Translations under genes and position numbers: made by a program
Notes under the pieces: model-generated
The model's database searches: none
Seen by the model: only the letters and a program-made list of their open reading frames with translations
Told to the model about the DNA's origin: nothing
Shown here: positions 1-4,983 of the stretch, in pieces
Layout of the letters: every line of letters begins with the position of its first letter
Numbering within the stretch: position 1 is the stretch's first letter
NCBI GenBank assembly: GCA_964393525.1
Contig: CAYMTV010000052.1
Location: 1 to 5,789, forward strand
Direction: 5' to 3'
Length of the DNA: 5,789 nucleotides
Origin: CAYMTV01 sp964393525
GTDB taxonomy: Bacteria; Patescibacteriota; Microgenomatia; Daviesbacterales; UBA10151

Positions 1-587
1 AAAGTACTCAGGTTGAACTTCTCAAGCAGGCGCTCAATTGCGAAATTATCAGCTTTCCAAGATATGAAGATAATGAGTATGGCAGATTAATTAAAAACTA
101 TTTAGAGGGGGAGTTTGGATCGATTAACGAAGTGGACCCGTACAAGATAGCCTGTCTTTTTGCCGGAGACCGGCTTTTGGCGAAACCAATCATAGAAAAA
201 TGGCTTTCAGAGGGTAAAATAGTGATTGCCAACAGATATGTCTCTGCTTCTAAAGCCCACATGGGAGCAAATTTGCCTGAAGGTAAAAGAGAAGATTTTT
301 TTAAATGGCTGGGTGAGTTGGAATATCAAACCAATGGTATACCTAAAGAAGATTTAACTATTCTTTTAAAAGTTGATCCTGTAGTTGCCCAAAAAAATGT
401 TAAAGGCGGAGGTCCTGATATTCATGAGGAAAATCTAAGGCACTTAGAGGAGGCAGGGAGGATCTATTTATATCTTGCTAAGAATAATCCTAAATGGTAT
501 GTTGTCGACTGCATGCAGGATAGTAATATGCGCAGCATAGAAGAAATAAGCAAGGAAGTAATTAATATATGTCTAAAGTTAATTTAA
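1..587 (+). CDS. tmk: Thymidylate kinase (dTMP kinase), 5' end cut off by window edge
   Basis: Phosphorylates dTMP to dTDP with ATP in the cytoplasm, the step leading to dTTP. The reading frame is open from base 3, so the gene begins before the window; the GTG at 132 is internal. The visible 194 residues begin with STQVELLKQAL, which is the end of the P-loop (GKSTQ) and its following helix; only about 15 to 20 residues should be missing. Further family signs are SFPRYEDNEYGRLIKNYL (dTMP-binding region), LFAGDR at about residues 52-57, and ANRYVSASKAHMG at about 76-88. The last is the DRY-type motif with Asn replacing Asp, as I recall from archaeal and CPR-like Tmk proteins. LLKVDP follows, then the C-terminal helices, which look complete. 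The end overlaps the next gene by 19 bases, so the two are probably co-transcribed. Confidence 0.93.
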   Translation, partial: STQVELLKQALNCEIISFPRYEDNEYGRLIKNYLEGEFGSINEVDPYKIACLFAGDRLLAKPIIEKWLSEGKIVIANRYVSASKAHMGANLPEGKREDFFKWLGELEYQTNGIPKEDLTILLKVDPVVAQKNVKGGGPDIHEENLRHLEEAGRIYLYLAKNNPKWYVVDCMQDSNMRSIEEISKEVINICLKLI

Positions 588-1063
588 AATTTAAAATTCA
601 GATGGGATTGATTATAGCGCTTGCATTATTTGCTTTAACGCTTATTGTCTCTCAAAATGCAAACCCTAACGCTCCTGCTCTATTTGCAGTAAAAAGGCTT
701 CAGGAAAAAGCTTTTCTAAAGTTAACACCAAGCCCTTCCGGAAAAGTTGATTATATGAGCCGGTTGCTGGATAACCGTTTAAAGGAATTACAGAGTATTG
801 TTAAAGATAAGCATTACGACTATCTTTTATATTCCTCCCTCCGTTATTCTACTCTGGCTGGACAAATTACTGATGTAATAGCAGATAATAATTTGACTGA
901 TAAGGTTAATGTAGTAAAACAACAATTTTCAGACCATCAAAAAGTTTTGAATGAGCTCTATATACTTTATCCTAAGAACACTTCAAATTTAGAATATAAA
1001 TACATAGAAGATGATTATAATTATTTAAATCTTTATATTGAAAAACTGCCAAAAACTAGCTAA
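569..1063 (+). CDS. Small membrane-anchored protein with DUF5667-like region
   Basis: Predicted 164-residue protein of unknown function. A basic N-terminus (residues 1-11) is followed by one hydrophobic segment at about residues 12-28, which could be a membrane anchor or an uncleaved signal. The rest is hydrophilic and probably helical and extracytoplasmic. Residues about 33-74 (NPNAPALFAVKRLQEKAFLK, then LTPSPSGKVDY up to NRLKEL) resemble the start of DUF5667. In that family a P-L-x-x-x-K-R stretch is followed by a helical segment ending in RL-EL; it is common in CPR and Chloroflexi envelope proteins. This match is from memory and moderate. The ATG lies inside the last codons of tmk; AAGGA at 552-556 is a possible but distant ribosome site (12 bases), so coupling to tmk is likely. 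The stop overlaps the converging ACT relic by 8 bases. Confidence 0.75.
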   Translation: MSKVNLKFKIQMGLIIALALFALTLIVSQNANPNAPALFAVKRLQEKAFLKLTPSPSGKVDYMSRLLDNRLKELQSIVKDKHYDYLLYSSLRYSTLAGQITDVIADNNLTDKVNVVKQQFSDHQKVLNELYILYPKNTSNLEYKYIEDDYNYLNLYIEKLPKTS

Positions 1064-1561
1064 TTTTTTTCAAAACAGAAAAAGCTTTTTCTACATCTCT
1101 TGTATCAATAATCACAGTGATTTCAGTATAAGTAGAGAGTATTTCGATAACATTAATATTTTCAAAAGCGAGTCTTTTAAGGATTTGATAATAAACCCCC
1201 AGGATATAGACTACCTCTTTGGGCAAACGGATTGTAACAGAAGAAAGGTTTGAAATTTCACTTACTTTTGTCTCATTTTGAAAGATTTTTTTAATGTGAT
1301 CTTTTACTTCAGCACTGACTATAAATGTAGTTTCTCTTGCTCCCTGTGACAGGGCACAGAAAACATCTTGTCTATTATCTAAAGCATTAAATAGATGTCT
1401 GGTTTTTTCAGGCAAAGAATCAGCATTTAAAAAGCTATATTCTGATAAATTAGATCTTACTGTTAAATCAGTTAAGTTAAGATAAGTCCGCGGGACAGCC
1501 CCTCTTCAATAAAAGGGTAGGAGATAATTATTTCATTTAAAGCATCAGAAATGCTAATCAT
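1056..1561 (-). pseudogene. ACT-domain protein gene (aspartate-kinase-like regulatory family), internally deleted and frameshifted
   Basis: Read on the minus strand from ATG at 1561, the product starts MISISDALNEIIISYP, FIEEGLSRGLILT and stops at 1472 after 29 residues. A second frame, open from 1505, carries the rest: LNLTDLTVRSNLSEYSF at about 1481-1431, then LPEKTRHLF. A predicted ACT domain ends it, from SSVTIRLPKEVVYILGVYY to FSVLKKIS, with stop at 1056. Both halves resemble one family of roughly 220-230 residue ACT proteins, described in Bacteroidetes and CPR genomes (my recollection). In that family an N-terminal 'FLEEAL..GLINLSALAR' helix is followed by about 60 residues and then 'DLTVRSNL'. 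Here that middle part is missing and the frames do not join. The 119-residue remnant from TTG 1415 has no promoter or ribosome site of its own. The original promoter upstream of 1561 is intact. Sequencing error is the main alternative. Confidence 0.68.
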
Positions 1562-1577
1562 GTTAAATTTTTAACAT
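1560..1577. promoter_or_regulatory. 18-base perfect palindrome over -10 and start codon (possible operator)
   Basis: ATGTTAAA, two bases, TTTAACAT: 8-base arms with no mismatch. It covers the whole -10 element of the minus-strand promoter and the first bases of the ACT relic. The position suits a repressor site, but the AT-rich background makes chance palindromes more likely, so the role is an inference. Confidence 0.45.
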
Positions 1578-1596
1578 TTTGTATTAATTTTGTCAA
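1568..1596 (-). promoter_or_regulatory. Promoter of the ACT-domain relic, leaderless geometry
   Basis: On the minus strand a perfect -35 TTGACA (1596-1591) is followed by a 17-base spacer and TAAAAA as -10 (1573-1568). The ATG at 1561 lies 6 bases beyond, where transcription should start. There is no Shine-Dalgarno sequence. This supports 1561 as the original start of the gene. Confidence 0.65.
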
Positions 1597-1610
1597 AGAT
1601 TCATATTTTT

Positions 1611-1638
1611 TTGACAATTAACTTATAAGCTATAAAAT
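1611..1638 (+). promoter_or_regulatory. Promoter of the four-cysteine protein gene
   Basis: Perfect -35 TTGACA at 1611-1616, 16-base spacer, TAAAAT at 1633-1638. The ATG at 1646 is 7 bases beyond the -10, the expected transcription start. The earlier ATG at 1640 would lie upstream of that start and so not be in the mRNA. It is divergent from the promoter at 1568-1596, with 14 bases between the two -35 boxes. Confidence 0.65.
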
Positions 1639-1645
1639 AATGCAT

Positions 1646-1933
1646 ATGGGTGCAAGATGTGAACTTTGTATAGAAACTGAAATAGATCCTAATGTGGTCT
1701 GTAAAAGGCCTGATACTCCTTTGGTACAAGGTAGAAAAGAGTATCGAAAAGGAAGCGATAAATGGGTATTGAAAGAAAAAATGGAGTGGTGTCCGATTTA
1801 TATGCTTTTTAAAGGAGCGAGAGAGATTATAGAGACTGATGAGGTGATCAGGTTAAAGCCCCGGGTGCCAATTATTTTTGACGAGCCGTTGAAGGTAAGA
1901 ACTGTTGGAGTAGAGTTGGTAGGGATTCGATGA
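1646..1933 (+). CDS. Hypothetical protein with four cysteines, possible zinc-binding
   Basis: A 95-residue protein that I do not recognise. Starting at ATG 1646 it begins MGARCELCIETEID. Cysteines are at residues 5, 8, 19 and 49: one CxxC pair plus two single ones (VVCKRPDTP and EWCPIY). Four cysteines in the first half of a short protein suggest a metal site, though the spacing fits no zinc-ribbon I know. The second half (IRLKPRVPIIFDEPLKVRTV, then a short hydrophobic end) looks like beta strands. No signal peptide or membrane helix is visible. I prefer 1646 over the ATG at 1640 because the promoter places the transcript start there. It stands alone, transcribed away from the ACT relic, with 73 bases before the next start. 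Confidence 0.7.
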   Translation: MGARCELCIETEIDPNVVCKRPDTPLVQGRKEYRKGSDKWVLKEKMEWCPIYMLFKGAREIIETDEVIRLKPRVPIIFDEPLKVRTVGVELVGIR

Positions 1934-1971
1934 ACGAGCATTTAAGATATACTCCAATCCGGTTTTAGGGG

Positions 1972-2000
1972 TTGACATATTGTACTAAATTATGTACAAT
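1972..2000 (+). promoter_or_regulatory. Promoter of the Phd/RelE toxin-antitoxin operon
   Basis: TTGACA at 1972-1977, 17-base spacer, TACAAT at 1995-2000. The ATG at 2007 follows after 6 bases, so the mRNA should be leaderless. The in-frame ATG at 1992 overlaps the -10 box and cannot be the start if this promoter is used. Confidence 0.8.
1979..2000. promoter_or_regulatory. Operator-like inverted repeat in the toxin-antitoxin promoter
   Basis: ATTGTAC, 8 bases, GTACAAT: perfect 7-base arms. The right arm contains the whole -10 hexamer and the left arm lies just after the -35. Type II antitoxins usually repress their own operon by binding such repeats, so this is the likely site for the Phd-like protein encoded downstream. 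Confidence 0.7.
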
Positions 2001-2006
2001 TTGAAT

Positions 2007-2261
2007 ATGACAAATATTCTTCCTATTTCAGATGTCAGAGAAAATCTTCCCAGCCTTGTTGATAAGGTGGATAAAAGAGATGACAGGGTGATTATTACTG
2101 TTAATGGTAAGCCAAAAGCTGTAATGGTTAATTTTGAAGAGCTTGAAGCTTTAGAAGAAACCGCAGAAATATTATCAATTCCCGGCGCTCTTGAGAGTAT
2201 AAAAAGAGGGACAAAAGAAGCAAGAGCAGGAAAAGGCATCACACTTTCAGAACTAAAATAA
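2007..2261 (+). CDS. Phd/YefM-family antitoxin
   Basis: Predicted 84-residue antitoxin that neutralises the RelE-like toxin encoded next and represses its own operon. The N-terminal half has the Phd/YefM pattern: LPISDVRENLPSLVDKVDKR (DNA-binding fold), RVIITVNGKPKAVMVNFEEL (the 'I-T-x-x-G-x-P-x-A-V-x-V' strands), then EALEETAEIL. The C-terminal third (about residues 55-84) is charged and likely unfolded until it wraps the toxin. The start at 2007 is chosen from promoter geometry; an in-frame ATG at 1992 would add five residues but lies inside the -10 box. The stop codon overlaps the toxin start (TAATG), a tight coupling usual in these operons. Confidence 0.9.
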   Translation: MTNILPISDVRENLPSLVDKVDKRDDRVIITVNGKPKAVMVNFEELEALEETAEILSIPGALESIKRGTKEARAGKGITLSELK

Positions 2262-2509
2262 TGCAAGTCATTGTTACTCCTGAAGCGCAAAAGCAGTTCA
2301 ACAAACTTCCCCGGCAAACTCAAGCTAAGATTAGAAAGAAATTGCTCCTCTTAGAAAAAGATTTTTTAATGGGTAAGAAGCTGGAGGGTGAACTGAGTAA
2401 TTATAGATCTGTAAGAGCCTGGCCATATAGAATCATCTATTTTATTGAAAAATCACATAGTAAAGTTTATGTTGTTTCGGTTGCGCATAGGCAGGGAGCA
2501 TACAAATAA
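2261..2509 (+). CDS. RelE/ParE-superfamily toxin (RelE-like)
   Basis: An 82-residue basic protein of normal RelE length. RelE toxins cut mRNA in the ribosomal A site. Family signs are the N-terminal strand VIVTPEAQKQFNKLP, a two-helix hairpin up to about residue 33, and the strand run YRSVRAWPYRIIYFI (48-62), the usual 'R-x-R-x-G-x-Y-R-x-x-Y' region. The C-terminal VAHRQGAY (74-81) corresponds to the 'H-R-x-x-x-Y' ending. Arg52, Arg57, His76, Arg77 and Tyr81 are candidate active residues. That ending favours RelE over the gyrase-targeting ParE branch, but sequence alone does not settle it. There is no Shine-Dalgarno site; translation probably depends on the overlapping antitoxin stop. No frameshift or truncation is seen. 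Confidence 0.9.
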   Translation: MQVIVTPEAQKQFNKLPRQTQAKIRKKLLLLEKDFLMGKKLEGELSNYRSVRAWPYRIIYFIEKSHSKVYVVSVAHRQGAYK

Positions 2510-2527
2510 ACTTTTTTTGTGTAGAAT
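2499..2527 (+). promoter_or_regulatory. Weak promoter of the malic enzyme gene
   Basis: TAGAAT at 2522-2527 ends 6 bases before ATG 2534. At a 17-base spacing the -35 position reads CATACA (2499-2504), matching the consensus only in the last three bases. It is included because its geometry equals that of the stronger promoters here. Read-through from the toxin-antitoxin operon is an alternative. Confidence 0.45.
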
Positions 2528-2533
2528 AATTGA

Positions 2534-3670
2534 ATGGATTTAAGAAATGAGGCTTTAAAGTTTCATGCTCAACACAAAGGCAAACTCTCAACAGAAGTTT
2601 TAACTCCCATTAAAAACACTGATGATATGGTACTGGCTTATACCCCGGGGGTGGCTGAAGTTTCCAAAGTAATTGCAGAGGATAAAGAAAAAATATTTGA
2701 TTACACAATTAAAGGTCATACCATAGCTGTTGTTTCTGATGGTTCAGCCGTTTTGGGTTTGGGGAATATCGGACCAGAAGCCGCTTTGCCTGTAATGGAA
2801 GGAAAGGCTGCGCTTTTTAAAACTTTTGGGGGGCTTGATGCCTTTCCAATTTGTCTGGCTACTCAAGACACAAAAGAAATAATTAATATTGTTAAAAACC
2901 TGGCCCCTACTTTTGGGGGGATAAATTTAGAAGATATCTCTGCTCCGAGGTGTTTTGAAATAGAAGAAGCCTTGCAGGATTTAAGAATTCCTGTCATGCA
3001 TGATGATCAGCATGGGGCTGCAATTGTAGTTTTGGCAGGACTTATTAATGCTTCCAAAGTTGTAGAAAAGAACCTTTCAGATTTAAAGGTTGTTGTTTTA
3101 GGAGCAGGGGCAGCAGGTGTAGCTACTGCAATAATGCTTTCTTCAAAAGTTGGGGATGTAATCTCCGTAGACAGCAAAGGGATTATTAGTAAAGGTAACG
3201 AGGGGTTGGATAAATATAAAGCAAAATTGGCAGCCATTACCAATAAAAATAACATTAAAGGTACTCTGCAAGATGCTTTAAAAGGCGCTGATGTCTTTAT
3301 CGGTGTTTCCAAAGCCAATCTTTTGACAACAGAAGATATCAAACTTATGAATGATAAACCCATTATTTTTGCCTTGGCTAACCCAGCTCCTGAAATTACG
3401 CCTGATGAGGCAAAAAAGGCAGGGGCTTTTATTGTGGCAACCGGCAGATCTGATTTTCCAAATCAAATTAATAATTCCCTGGCTTTCCCGGGGGTTTTTA
3501 AAGGAGCATTAAGTGTTCGTGCCAGAAGGATTACAGATGAGATGAAAATAAAAGCAGCAGAAACTTTGGCCTCTTTGGTGGAAAATCCAACTGTTGATAA
3601 AATTATCCCTTCTGTGTTTGATGAAGGTGTTGCAGATGCTGTTGCCAAAGCAGTTGCTGAGGCAGTATAA
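2534..3670 (+). CDS. NAD(P)-dependent malic enzyme (oxaloacetate-decarboxylating)
   Basis: Converts malate to pyruvate and CO2 with reduction of NAD(P)+, linking C4 acids to pyruvate in the cytoplasm. The 378 residues match the short bacterial type without the phosphotransacetylase-like domain of MaeB. N-terminal malic domain: AYTPGVAEVS with catalytic Tyr36, KGHTIAVVSDGSAVLGLGNI, PVMEGKAALFK with catalytic Lys91, GGINLEDISAPRCFEIE with metal ligands Glu133 and Asp134, and MHDDQHGAA with Asp158. The NAD-binding domain starts near residue 165 and carries GAGAAGVA (190-197), VSKANLLT and ALANPAPEITPDEA. All catalytic and metal residues are present, so it should be active. The cofactor cannot be fixed from sequence alone. 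It lies 24 bases after the RelE toxin. Confidence 0.96.
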   Translation: MDLRNEALKFHAQHKGKLSTEVLTPIKNTDDMVLAYTPGVAEVSKVIAEDKEKIFDYTIKGHTIAVVSDGSAVLGLGNIGPEAALPVMEGKAALFKTFGGLDAFPICLATQDTKEIINIVKNLAPTFGGINLEDISAPRCFEIEEALQDLRIPVMHDDQHGAAIVVLAGLINASKVVEKNLSDLKVVVLGAGAAGVATAIMLSSKVGDVISVDSKGIISKGNEGLDKYKAKLAAITNKNNIKGTLQDALKGADVFIGVSKANLLTTEDIKLMNDKPIIFALANPAPEITPDEAKKAGAFIVATGRSDFPNQINNSLAFPGVFKGALSVRARRITDEMKIKAAETLASLVENPTVDKIIPSVFDEGVADAVAKAVAEAV

Positions 3671-3684
3671 CTAAATCCTCTCTC

Positions 3685-3713
3685 TTGCAAAATGATTGAT
3701 CTCATAATATATT
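3685..3713 (+). promoter_or_regulatory. Promoter of the 158-residue hypothetical gene
   Basis: TTGCAA at 3685-3690, 17-base spacer, TATATT at 3708-3713, then 7 bases to ATG 3721. The geometry points to a leaderless transcript and selects ATG 3721 over the in-frame TTG at 3718. Confidence 0.6.
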
Positions 3714-3720
3714 TACTTTG

Positions 3721-4197
3721 ATGATTGCAGGGATAGACAGAGAACAAAATCTACATAAAGATGCAGCTCGATTATTGGAAGGTATTGAAATTACTGTGTC
3801 AAAATGGGGAAGGGATCGGAGGATAAGGGAAAGTGTTTTTACTTTGGGTATAAGATCATTAGTATGGGATCCGGTTAACAAACTGTTTAATAAAAGCCAC
3901 ATGTCTTTATGGGAAGAAACTCAGGCACGAATTAAGAATTCCGGAGGGAGGGAGGTAGTGGTAGCAATTGGAAGGCGACCAATAGAAGAATCACCAATAA
4001 TGATTTTTAGAAATCCCCGAGAGTGTCTTAGATTAGATCCAGGAAAGAATGGGGTTAGAGCTTCTGTGCATACCCTTCATGGAATTCGCGGTATGTCTAA
4101 TGATGATCGTCCCCCCACAGAAAGAGAGTTATATATATACGAAAGAACACTGCTTGCAGTAAAAGTTGCCAGTTTACTTTATGGGCCAGAGGCATAA
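3721..4197 (+). CDS. Hypothetical protein, 158 residues, basic
   Basis: I do not recognise this protein. It is soluble-looking, without a signal peptide or membrane segment. It is rich in arginine, especially KWGRDRRIRES at about residues 27-37. The central part contains a probable beta strand (REVVVAIGRRPIEESPIMIF, about 77-96) followed by NPRECLRLDPGKNGVRASVH and LHGIRGMSNDDRPPTERELY. The end (about 136-154) looks like a helix. The composition and open frame support a real gene rather than chance. A nucleic-acid-related role is possible from the basic character, but there is no motif to support it. It has its own promoter, 50 bases after the malic enzyme, and is followed by the second toxin-antitoxin pair. 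Confidence 0.65.
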   Translation: MIAGIDREQNLHKDAARLLEGIEITVSKWGRDRRIRESVFTLGIRSLVWDPVNKLFNKSHMSLWEETQARIKNSGGREVVVAIGRRPIEESPIMIFRNPRECLRLDPGKNGVRASVHTLHGIRGMSNDDRPPTERELYIYERTLLAVKVASLLYGPEA

Positions 4198-4210
4198 TTG
4201 TCTTGCTTCT

Positions 4211-4247
4211 AATGATATTAACTTGTGATATAATAGGTGATATCATT
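4211..4247. promoter_or_regulatory. Operator-like repeats in the second toxin-antitoxin promoter
   Basis: AATGATAT (4211-4218) and ATATCATT (4240-4247) form a perfect inverted repeat with a 21-base spacer. TGATAT also occurs three times in the same direction (4213, 4226, 4238), spaced 13 and 12 bases. The right arm contains the -10 hexamer, as in the first toxin-antitoxin promoter, which suits autoregulation by the Phd-like antitoxin. Confidence 0.6.
4218..4246 (+). promoter_or_regulatory. Promoter of the Phd/PIN toxin-antitoxin operon
   Basis: TTAACT at 4218-4223, 17-base spacer, TATCAT at 4241-4246, 6 bases to ATG 4253: the geometry shared by the other promoters here. A competing extended -10, TGATATAAT (4226-4234), is closer to consensus and would give a leader of about 12 bases. 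Either or both may be used. Confidence 0.5.
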
Positions 4248-4252
4248 GATTT

Positions 4253-4528
4253 ATGTTAAACACCAACAGCATACCGGCCAGAAATTTGCAGAAATCTTAT
4301 AAATCTATTATTGAGGAAGTTAAGAAAAAAAAGCGCGCAGTAGTTTTAACCACTAAAAACAAACCTCAGGCTGCAATTGTCAGCTTAGAGGATTTGGAAA
4401 AAATTCAACAAGCCAAAGCGAGTCAAGGCACTTTAGAAATGATCAAATTGGCGGCAGAGAATAAAAAGGAATTAAAACTTTTGCCGGCTGATCTCCGTAA
4501 AAAGGCAGACCAAATCCTTTATGGCTAA
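4253..4528 (+). CDS. Phd/YefM-like antitoxin (partner of PIN toxin)
   Basis: Predicted 91-residue antitoxin. The N-terminal part follows the Phd/YefM layout: IPARNLQKSYKSIIEEVKKK, then RAVVLTTKNKPQAAIVSLED with the 'V-x-x-x-x-P-x-A-x-I-x-x-x-D-L' strand and helix pattern, then EKIQQAKAS. From about residue 60 the sequence is lysine-rich and helical, ending with PADLRKKADQILYG, and probably contacts the toxin. The fold matches the antitoxin at 2007, but the two sequences differ, so they are not a recent duplication. The last eight bases overlap the toxin gene (ATGGCTAA), the arrangement expected for a co-translated pair. The start is set by the promoter; no ribosome site is visible. Confidence 0.85.
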   Translation: MLNTNSIPARNLQKSYKSIIEEVKKKKRAVVLTTKNKPQAAIVSLEDLEKIQQAKASQGTLEMIKLAAENKKELKLLPADLRKKADQILYG

Positions 4529-4940
4529 AGTTGTAGTGGTTGATTCAGATGCAGTTTTTGCGCTCTATAATCCAAACGATCCGTTAAATGTTAAGGCAAC
4601 TAGGACTTTTGAGCAATTGACTACAAAGGGTTTTAAACTGATTTATCCCAGTTCGGTTATTTTTGAGGTAATATCGTTATTTCAACGTGTGTTACCTACA
4701 CCCAAAATAACCAAAAAGCTTATAGAGATAATCCAAACTGAGGCTTTAATCATTCATATTGTTGATGAGGAGATTTTAAAAGAATCTACTGTCATTTTTG
4801 ATCCTGCCGGAAGCAAGAAAAATACTTTAATTGATTGTTCGGTAGCTGCTGTAGCCAGAAAAATAAAAGCTGACGGGGTATTTTCCTATGATAGTTTTTA
4901 CGCTAAGTTAGGTTTGAAGCCTGCAGAAGAATTAATTTAA
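4521..4940 (+). CDS. PIN-domain ribonuclease toxin (VapC-like)
   Basis: A 139-residue single PIN domain, the usual VapC length. PIN toxins are Mg2+-dependent RNases that cut tRNA or rRNA. The acidic active-site positions can be placed: Asp8 (with Asp10) in VVVVDSDAVFALY, Glu49 in PSSVIFEVISLF, Asp105 in TLIDCSVAAVARK, and Asp124 in GVFSYDSFYAKLGL (Asp118 nearby). This is the standard order D, E, D, D, so the enzyme should be active. Residues 1-7 form the first beta strand. The PIN toxin is paired with a Phd/YefM-type antitoxin rather than an AbrB-type VapB, a combination also found in other bacteria. It overlaps the antitoxin by eight bases and has no ribosome site of its own. Confidence 0.9.
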   Translation: MAKVVVVDSDAVFALYNPNDPLNVKATRTFEQLTTKGFKLIYPSSVIFEVISLFQRVLPTPKITKKLIEIIQTEALIIHIVDEEILKESTVIFDPAGSKKNTLIDCSVAAVARKIKADGVFSYDSFYAKLGLKPAEELI

Positions 4941-4948
4941 TTTCCCAC

Positions 4949-4977
4949 TTGAAAAAAGGGGCAGATTTAATTAGGAT
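4949..4977 (+). promoter_or_regulatory. Promoter of dcd, leaderless geometry
   Basis: TTGAAA at 4949-4954, 17-base spacer, TAGGAT at 4972-4977, then 6 bases to ATG 4984. The expected transcription start coincides with the A of the start codon, and no Shine-Dalgarno sequence lies upstream. Confidence 0.6.
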
Positions 4978-4983
4978 CATTCC

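Noticed and set aside
132..587. GTG at 132 as the start of a shorter Tmk
   Set aside because: The frame is open upstream to base 3 and encodes conserved Tmk sequence, so the gene starts before the window.
1077..1092. 16-base palindrome AGAAAAAGCTTTTTCT near the convergent gene ends
   Set aside because: It has no loop for a hairpin, lies within codons of the ACT domain, and such A/T palindromes arise easily in AT-rich coding DNA; terminator or operator not supported.
1038..1253. Plus-strand 71-residue frame opposite the ACT relic
   Set aside because: It is the antisense of the ACT domain, whose protein pattern is clear on the minus strand, and it has no promoter or family likeness.
1465..1490. 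Programmed ribosomal frameshift joining the two ACT halves
   Set aside because: No X-XXY-YYZ slippery heptamer is present, and family sequence appears missing at the junction, so deletion fits better.
1985..2323. Minus-strand frame across the antitoxin and start of the RelE gene
   Set aside because: Serine- and leucine-rich shadow of two recognisable genes; no sign of its own.
3692..3727. Direct repeat ATGATTG (3692 and 3721)
   Set aside because: Seven bases only, 29 apart and partly coding; expected by chance in AT-rich sequence.
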